Positions 27,848 through 34,483 of a stretch of DNA of 34,483 bases are shown in pieces (the stretch's first letter is position 1; the number at the start of each line of letters is the position of its first letter). The notes beneath the pieces are model-generated. The model saw only the letters and a program-made list of their open reading frames with translations. It did no database searches and had not been told where the DNA came from. The DNA lies in assembly GCA_025361105.1 (NCBI GenBank), contig JANYAW010000369.1, positions 1 through 34,483 on the forward strand, written 5' to 3'. Both the position numbers and the translations under genes were made by a program. The stretch comes from Rhodocyclaceae bacterium (GTDB taxonomy: Bacteria > Pseudomonadota > Gammaproteobacteria > Burkholderiales > Rhodocyclaceae).

Positions 27848-30149
27848 GAGTTTTCGCTCCCGCCAAAGCCACGCCGCCGGGCGGCAACACTGGATTGCCG
27901 TCGACGTTGCGCGCTTGCGCTTCGTAGAGCCGGTAATACGCGCCTTGCCGCGCCATCAGCTCGTCGTGGCCACCAACTTCCACTATTTCACCTCTGTCCA
28001 TCACCACCAGCCGGTCGGCCTTATGCAATGTGGAAAGTCTGTGCGCAATCGCAATGGTGGTGCGACCAGCGACCAAGTTGTCGAGCGCTTTTTGGATCTC
28101 TTTTTCTGTTTCGCTGTCGACGCTGGAGGTTGCTTCATCCAAAATCAAAATCCGTGGATTGATCAGCAGTGCGCGGGCGATAGAAATGCGTTGTCGTTCG
28201 CCACCTGACAAACCCTGGCCACGTTCGCCGACTAGCGAGTCGTAGCCCATCGGCAAGCGCAAAATAAATTCGTGGGCGTGTGCGGCGCGTGCAGCGGCGA
28301 TGATTTCCTGCCGCGTAGCCTCGGGTTTGCCGTAGGCGATGTTCTCGGCAATTGAGCCGAAAAACAAAAACGGTTCTTGCAGAACCAGTCCGATATGCCG
28401 ACGGTAATCGGCAACCGGAAACGAGCGCACATCAACGCCATCGACACGAATTGCGCCGTCGGTCACGTCATAAAAACGGCAAATCAAATTGACTAAAGTG
28501 CTCTTACCCGAACCGCTGTGACCAACCAGACCGATCATTTCGCCAGGTTGAATATGCAGCGACAAATTACGCACCACCGAGCGGTTGCCATAACGAAAGC
28601 CAATGTCGTGAAGCGTGATTTCGCCGCGCACAGTTTCGACGTGAATCGGATTGGTCGGCTCGGGCACATTAGAAACATGATCGAGAATATCGAAGATGCG
28701 CTTGGCACCAGCGGCGGCTTTTTGTGTCACCGAAACAATGCGGCTCATCGAATCCAGGCGTGAATAAAAACGCCCGATGTAGGCGAGAAAAGCGGTCAGC
28801 ACGCCGACGGTGATTTCATGTTGCGAGACTTGCCAAATGCCGAAGGTCCAGACTACCAACAAGCCGATTTCGGTAAGCAGCGAAACCGTGGGCGAGAACA
28901 GTGACCAAGTTTTATTCAGCTTGTCATTGACCAATAAATTATGTCGATTGGCTTCGCGAAATCGTTGTGCTTCGCGCTTTTCTTGGGCGAAAGCTTTGAC
29001 TACGCGGATGCCGGGGATGGTGTCGGCCAGGACATTGGTCACTTCGCCCCAAACGCGATCAATTTTTTCAAATCCGGTACGTAATTTGTCGCGTACCAAA
29101 TGAATCATCCACGCGATGAATGGCAAGGGAATCAAAGTCACCAGAGCCAACCACGGATTGATCGAAAACAAAATCACGGCGGTCAAAAATATCATCAGTA
29201 CGTCGGATGCGAAATCCAGCGCGTGCAGTGACAAAAACACGCAGATGCGATCGGTCTCCGAGCCGATGCGGGTCATCAAATCACCGGTGCGTTTGCCACC
29301 GAAATATTCCAGCGACAGCTGCAACAAATGCTCGTAAGTCGTGGTGCGCAAATCCGCGCCGATGCGCTCGGATACCAGCGCCAAAATATAAGTCTTGGCC
29401 CAGCCCAAGCCCCATGAAATCAGCGCGGCAGCCAGCAGCCCGAGCATATATCCGGCGACGGTCATCGGGTCGATATGTGCGCCGTTTTGAAACGGGATCA
29501 ACACTTCGTCCATCAACGGCATCGCCAAATACGGCGGGATTAAAGTCGCGGCGGTGGAGCCGAGCATCAACAAAAATCCGGCCAGCAATTGGCCTTGATA
29601 CGGCTTGGCAAATCGCCACAAACGGAACAAGGTCCATGTTGATGGCGGCTTGTAAATTTCGCGCGTGCAAATTGAGCATTCATCGCTGCCGGACTCCAAC
29701 GGCGTTTTGCATTTTGGGCAAATGTCGTCGGCATCGCGCACTGGTGGATTACCGCTGGTTTTGGCGGTCAGCAAAATATTGAATTCGCGAATCACGCGCA
29801 ACGCGGCGAGATTGTGCCCCAAGGTATAGCGCCAACTGGCAAGGCGGGCATGCGGGCTGAGTAATTCCAAAGTACCCACGCCGGCGTAATCAAAATGCTT
29901 GAGTGCCATGCCCGATTGCATAGGCCAGCGCGACCATGTCGCTGCGCCAGGTGATTTGGCGATGAGGCAATCTTGCGTCAGTGCAATCAGACCTGAGCGA
30001 AAATTCAGCGTCGCGTCGAGGTCGACTTCGACCCAATCGAGTATCGCATCGCCGGGCAACAGTTGCGCGGTGATTTCAACTTGCCAATGCTCGGGCAAAT
30101 CAACAAGGCCACTAGGAGGAGGGGATGTTTGGTCGGTTGAAGGAGTCAT
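27840..30149 (-). CDS. ABC transporter (fused permease/ATPase) with N-terminal extension and zinc ribbon, cyanophycin-cluster associated
   Basis: Walker A GLVGHSGSGKST, signature LSGGERQRISIARALL, Walker B ILILDEATSSVDS; N-terminal CPKC...CSIC; divergent from the cphA-like genes. Confidence 0.9.
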   Translation of the reverse strand: MTPSTDQTSPPPSGLVDLPEHWQVEITAQLLPGDAILDWVEVDLDATLNFRSGLIALTQDCLIAKSPGAATWSRWPMQSGMALKHFDYAGVGTLELLSPHARLASWRYTLGHNLAALRVIREFNILLTAKTSGNPPVRDADDICPKCKTPLESGSDECSICTREIYKPPSTWTLFRLWRFAKPYQGQLLAGFLLMLGSTAATLIPPYLAMPLMDEVLIPFQNGAHIDPMTVAGYMLGLLAAALISWGLGWAKTYILALVSERIGADLRTTTYEHLLQLSLEYFGGKRTGDLMTRIGSETDRICVFLSLHALDFASDVLMIFLTAVILFSINPWLALVTLIPLPFIAWMIHLVRDKLRTGFEKIDRVWGEVTNVLADTIPGIRVVKAFAQEKREAQRFREANRHNLLVNDKLNKTWSLFSPTVSLLTEIGLLVVWTFGIWQVSQHEITVGVLTAFLAYIGRFYSRLDSMSRIVSVTQKAAAGAKRIFDILDHVSNVPEPTNPIHVETVRGEITLHDIGFRYGNRSVVRNLSLHIQPGEMIGLVGHSGSGKSTLVNLICRFYDVTDGAIRVDGVDVRSFPVADYRRHIGLVLQEPFLFFGSIAENIAYGKPEATRQEIIAAARAAHAHEFILRLPMGYDSLVGERGQGLSGGERQRISIARALLINPRILILDEATSSVDSETEKEIQKALDNLVAGRTTIAIAHRLSTLHKADRLVVMDRGEIVEVGGHDELMARQGAYYRLYEAQARNVDGNPVLPPGGVALAGAKTHG

Positions 30150-30331
30150 AGCAGAGAGAATAAGCCATGCGCCATCGAAAATGGTAGCGAAAATACTTGC
30201 GGGATTAAGGTAATCTGACAGGCGTGATGAGGGTTATTGGCGAAGCATTGATGGATGGATTCAGCAAAACGCCACAGGCTGCCATTCAACAAGAAAACTT
30301 TGAAAAGGCGTTGAAACTGCGAACGCGCACC

Positions 30332-32515
30332 ATGACAAACAAAAATATCAAACTTTTGCGCGTTACGCATCTGCGTGGCCCGAACATTTGGACTTACCGG
30401 CCGACGCTGGAAGCTTGGGTCGACATCGGCGAGCTTGAAGATTTTCCATCCAACAAAATTGACGGGTTTTATGAGCGACTCGATGCCGCCTTACCCGGCT
30501 TGATTGAGCATCGCTGCGGAGTTTATGAGCGTGGTGGATTTATGCAGCGCGTGCGCGAAGGCACTTGGTCGGCGCACATTCTTGAGCACGTCGTGATTGA
30601 ATTGCAAAACCTCGCTGGTATGCAAACGGGGTTTGGTCAAACCCGCGAAACGCCCGCGCGAGGCGTGTACAAAATGGCGGTGCGCGCGCGCGATGAAACG
30701 GTCGGGCGGGCGGCGATTGATGCAGGAAAAAATTTGTTGGTTGCGTTGATTAACGATCAAGCGTTTGATGTTAAAGCGGCGATTGCCGAGCTCAAGGATT
30801 TAGTCGAAAGCTACTGCTTGGGGCCATCCACCGCATGCATCGTGAATGCCGCTACCACGCGGCGAATTCCGGCGATGCGTTTGAACGACGGTAACTTGGT
30901 GCAGCTGGGCCACGGCAAAAAACAGCGCCGGATTTGGACTGCCGAGACCGACCAAACCAGTGCGATTGCCGAGAGCGTTTCGAGCGATAAAGATTTGACC
31001 AAGTCACTACTCGTCGCCTGCGGTGTGCCAGTGCCGGAGGGGCAAGTGGTTGATACGCCGGAGGCTGCGTGGGAGGCTGCGCAGGACATTGGTTTGCCAG
31101 TGGTGGTGAAGCCGACCGATGGCAATCATGGCCGGGGGATTTCAATTGAACTAACGACACAAGCCGAAGTCGAAGCCGCATTTCCGTTCGCGCAGCGTCA
31201 TGGCAGCGAAGTGATGGTCGAGAAATTTATTGCGGGTAACGAACATCGCTTACTCGTCGTTGCAGGCAAAGTGGTTGCTGCTTCGCGTGGCGAGAGCGCG
31301 TGGGTAGTTGGCAATGGGGTGAATACGGTTTATGACTTGGTCGAAGATCAGATCAATGCCGATCCACGACGCGGTAGCGGAGAAGATTTCCCGCTGGCAG
31401 AGGTCGGCATCGTCAACAGCCCGTCGATACGCCAAGACCTGGCGCGACAAGGTTTGGAGCCGGATTCGATTCCTGAAAATGGTCGCCGTGTGTTGATTCA
31501 ACGCAACGGCAATGTGGCGTTTGAATGCAGCGAATTTGTGCACCCCGAAGTGGCTGCCGTAGTGGGCTTGGCGGCACGGATTGTTGGCTTGGACATTGCC
31601 GGAATTGATGTCGTCGCGCAGGATATTTCACGTCCGTTGGCTGAGCAAGGTGGGGCAGTAGTCGAGGTGAATGCCGGGCCAGGATTATTGATGCATTTGA
31701 AGCCCGCCAGCGGCACGCCGCAGCCGGTGGGCGAGGCGATTGTGGCGCACTTGTTCCCGGATGCGAGTAACGGTCGGATTCCCATTGTGGGGATTAGTGG
31801 CACTGGTGGAAGCAATGCAAATGACAACAACGCGCACATCGCCCGTCTCGTGCATTGGTTGATGGACTTCGCTGGTTATCACGCGGGCTTGGCCTGCGCA
31901 GACGGATTGTTCCTTGGCCGGCGTCGGGTAGACGCGCGCAACTCGGTTAATTTTGATGCTGGTCAGCGCGTGTTGATTAACCGTTCGGTCGACGCTGCAG
32001 TATTTGAAACCACTGTAGAAAGCATATTGCGCGAAGGCTTGCCGTATGACAAATGTCAGGTCGGCGTGGTCACCGACGTAGGTGAAGCGGATGATTTCAG
32101 CGAGTTTTATATGAACCACGACGATCATGTCTACAAAGTGCTGCGCACGCAAGTCGATGTGGTGCTGGCCACCGGAATTGCGGTGCTTAACGCTGCCGAT
32201 GCGCAAGTCGTCGAGATGGCCGAGTTGTGCGATGGCGAGGTGATTTTCTACGGTGTGCGGTCCAACGAGGTTATTGCGGCACATTTACAAAGCGGCGCGC
32301 GCGCGGTGGTTTTACAAGCGCAACAAGCGGCATTGTGCAAAGGCGATGAACCTGCACGCTTGGTCAATATCGCTACCCCGTTGCTGGCCGACGAAGGACG
32401 GAAATCCAGCGTCGCAGCGGCCATCGCGGTGGCGTGGGGGCTGGGAATTTCCGCCGAATTGATTGCGGCAGGCTTGGAAAATTTTACTACCGACGCGCCA
32501 ACGTTTAACGCATAG
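30332..32515 (+). CDS. Cyanophycin synthetase-family paralogue
   Basis: CphA N-domain, ATP-grasp (VVVKPTDGNHGRGISIEL...) and Mur-ligase-like region, but with degenerate P-loop GTGGSNAND. Start set at ATG 30332; ORF track begins at 30224. Confidence 0.88.
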   Translation: MTNKNIKLLRVTHLRGPNIWTYRPTLEAWVDIGELEDFPSNKIDGFYERLDAALPGLIEHRCGVYERGGFMQRVREGTWSAHILEHVVIELQNLAGMQTGFGQTRETPARGVYKMAVRARDETVGRAAIDAGKNLLVALINDQAFDVKAAIAELKDLVESYCLGPSTACIVNAATTRRIPAMRLNDGNLVQLGHGKKQRRIWTAETDQTSAIAESVSSDKDLTKSLLVACGVPVPEGQVVDTPEAAWEAAQDIGLPVVVKPTDGNHGRGISIELTTQAEVEAAFPFAQRHGSEVMVEKFIAGNEHRLLVVAGKVVAASRGESAWVVGNGVNTVYDLVEDQINADPRRGSGEDFPLAEVGIVNSPSIRQDLARQGLEPDSIPENGRRVLIQRNGNVAFECSEFVHPEVAAVVGLAARIVGLDIAGIDVVAQDISRPLAEQGGAVVEVNAGPGLLMHLKPASGTPQPVGEAIVAHLFPDASNGRIPIVGISGTGGSNANDNNAHIARLVHWLMDFAGYHAGLACADGLFLGRRRVDARNSVNFDAGQRVLINRSVDAAVFETTVESILREGLPYDKCQVGVVTDVGEADDFSEFYMNHDDHVYKVLRTQVDVVLATGIAVLNAADAQVVEMAELCDGEVIFYGVRSNEVIAAHLQSGARAVVLQAQQAALCKGDEPARLVNIATPLLADEGRKSSVAAAIAVAWGLGISAELIAAGLENFTTDAPTFNA

Positions 32516-32557
32516 TTCAGCGCATAAGCATTGCTCAACAAATAGGAAAACTGTCTC

Positions 32558-34483
32558 ATGGATGTATCGCGTATTCGTGTGTTGCGAGGGCCAAATTTAT
32601 GGAGCCGTCACACCTCCGTTGAAGCTATCGTGGCTTGTGCGCCGGATGAATGTGAGATCGACACGATGCCAGGGTTTGAAGCGCGAGTGCGTGCGCGTTT
32701 TCCCGAGCTTGGGCAATTGCAACCCAAGGGCCATCTCGACCCGATGTCGCTCGCCCATGTGCTCGAAGCGGCGACTTTGGGGCTGCAAATTCAAGCCGGT
32801 TGTCCGGTGACATTTAGTCGCACACAAGCCACGGTTGATGTCGGCGTCTTTCAATTGGTGGTTGAATACACCGAGGAAAGCGTGGGACGCATGGCGCTGG
32901 AAATGGCGCAGGAACTGGTCGAATCAGCGCGCACCGATACACCGTTCGATTTGACCGCATCGCTGGCCAAGCTTAAAGAGACAGACGAGGACGTGCGCTT
33001 GGGTCCATCGACAGGCGCAATAGTGCATGCAGCAGTTTTGCATGGCATTCCGTATCGACGCTTGACGCAGGGGAGTTTGGTGCAGTTCGGTTGGGGTTCG
33101 AAACAGCGGCGAATTCAAGCGGCGGAAATCGATTCCACCAGCGCGATTGCCGAATCCATTGCGCAGGACAAACAACTCACTAAACGCTTGCTCAAAGCCG
33201 CTGGCGCCTCGGTGCCGACTGGTCGTCCGGTCGATGATGTGGACGATGCGTGGGCAGCGGCGTTGGAGATTGGTTTACCAGTGGTGGTCAAGCCGCAAGA
33301 TGGCAATCAAGGCAAAGGTGTGACGGTCAATATCGTCACCCGTGATCATCTGGAAATCGCTTTTAACGCAGCCAAGGAATTTCGCCGCAACATCATGGTC
33401 GAAAGTTATATGCCGGGCCATGACTTTCGCATGCTGGTGGTCGGCGATAAATTGATTGCCGCCGCCCGCCGCGATTCGCCTTTTGTGGTCGGAGATGGCG
33501 TGCACACGATTGTTGAATTGGTCGCCCAAATCAACACCGACCCACGCCGCGGCGATGGTCACGCCACCCCGATGACGCGGATCCGGATTGATGAAATCGC
33601 CGTCGCGCGCATTGCGATTCAAGGCTTCACACCTCAATCTATCCCGCCCAAAGGTCAGCGCGTGGTGTTGCGTAACAACGCGAATTTGTCCACTGGCGGT
33701 ACGGCCACTGATGTCACTGATGACGTGCATCCCGATGTAGCCGCTAGTGCAGTAGCCGCAGCGCAGATGATCGGTTTGGACATATGTGGCGTGGATATCG
33801 TCTGCGATACCGTGTTAAGACCGCTGGAAGAAACCGGTGGCGGCATCGTTGAAGTCAATGCCGCGCCGGGACTTCGCATGCACACCGCGCCGTCGTTTGG
33901 CAAAGGTCGGCCAGTAGGCGAAGCGGTAATTGCGGCACTCTATCCCGACGGCGGCGATGGTCGTATTCCTCTGGTCGCAGTGACCGGAACGAATGGCAAG
34001 ACAACAACGGTGCGACTGATTTCACACCTGATTGCGGCCAGCGGTTTACGCGTCGGCATGACTAATACCGACGGCGTTTATGTGCAGGGCAAACGTATCG
34101 ACACCGGAGATTGTTCCGGCCCACGCAGTGCGCGCAATGTGTTGATGCATCCCGATGTTGATGCAGCGGTGTTTGAGACCGCGCGTGGCGGCATGCTGCG
34201 TGAAGGCTTGGCTTTTGATCGCTGCAAGGTTGCGGTGGTTACCAACATTGGTTTGGGTGATCATTTGGGGCTAAATTACATCACCAGCGTCGCCGATTTG
34301 GCGGTGCTCAAACGCGTCATCGTGCAAAACGTTGCGCCTGCAGAAGCGGGTGGCGTCGGCGTGCTCAACGCCGCCGATCCATTGGTGGTAAAGATGGCTG
34401 GCGATTGCCCCGGCGAAATTATTTATTTTGCGGTTGATCAAAATTTGCCGGTGATGGCGGCGCATCGTGCGCGTGGGCATCGG
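32558..34483 (+). CDS. cphA: Cyanophycin synthetase, 3' partial
   Basis: My translation MDVSRIRVLRGPNLWSRHTSVEAIV...; ATP-grasp VVVKPQDGNQGKGVTV, Mur-ligase P-loop VTGTNGKTTTVRLI; open to the window end (absent from the ORF list for lack of a stop). Confidence 0.94.
   Translation, partial: MDVSRIRVLRGPNLWSRHTSVEAIVACAPDECEIDTMPGFEARVRARFPELGQLQPKGHLDPMSLAHVLEAATLGLQIQAGCPVTFSRTQATVDVGVFQLVVEYTEESVGRMALEMAQELVESARTDTPFDLTASLAKLKETDEDVRLGPSTGAIVHAAVLHGIPYRRLTQGSLVQFGWGSKQRRIQAAEIDSTSAIAESIAQDKQLTKRLLKAAGASVPTGRPVDDVDDAWAAALEIGLPVVVKPQDGNQGKGVTVNIVTRDHLEIAFNAAKEFRRNIMVESYMPGHDFRMLVVGDKLIAAARRDSPFVVGDGVHTIVELVAQINTDPRRGDGHATPMTRIRIDEIAVARIAIQGFTPQSIPPKGQRVVLRNNANLSTGGTATDVTDDVHPDVAASAVAAAQMIGLDICGVDIVCDTVLRPLEETGGGIVEVNAAPGLRMHTAPSFGKGRPVGEAVIAALYPDGGDGRIPLVAVTGTNGKTTTVRLISHLIAASGLRVGMTNTDGVYVQGKRIDTGDCSGPRSARNVLMHPDVDAAVFETARGGMLREGLAFDRCKVAVVTNIGLGDHLGLNYITSVADLAVLKRVIVQNVAPAEAGGVGVLNAADPLVVKMAGDCPGEIIYFAVDQNLPVMAAHRARGHR

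Overview
This is a gene-dense, betaproteobacterial-looking chromosomal window, mostly housekeeping genes. Order: SPOR protein (5' partial)-cvpA-purF-metZ | lpxH-ppiB-ppiA-L,D-transpeptidase-TPR protein (minus) | cysS | tRNA-Leu(CAG) | rnr-desaturase | rpmG-rpmB-radC (minus) | coaBC-dut | aceB (minus)-lysR-aceA (minus) | rraA | clpA-clpS (minus) | csp | rluE-DUF192-membrane protein | secreted protein (minus) | DUF1854-ABC transporter (minus) | cyanophycin synthetase paralogue-cphA (3' partial). The strongest unexplained signal is a ~31-bp dispersed repeat with consensus ATTTAACGGCGTGTCACCAGCACCAACTGGC. I count seven good copies in 34.5 kb on both strands. Five are intergenic. Two lie in the same orientation and reading frame inside essential genes (lpxH and cysS), where they encode the peptide PVGAG(D/N)TPLN in what look like extra loops. 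Two further copies form an inverted pair flanking a truncated relic of the 3' end of a DUF1854 gene. Other points: radC is split at an A8/T8 homopolymer; the first of two tandem cyanophycin-synthetase-like genes has lost the Mur-ligase P-loop lysine; the csp gene has a strong promoter and a long structured 5' leader; and the tRNA-Leu promoter overlaps the rnr start. All calls come from reading the sequence and the supplied ORF translations; no database search was run.
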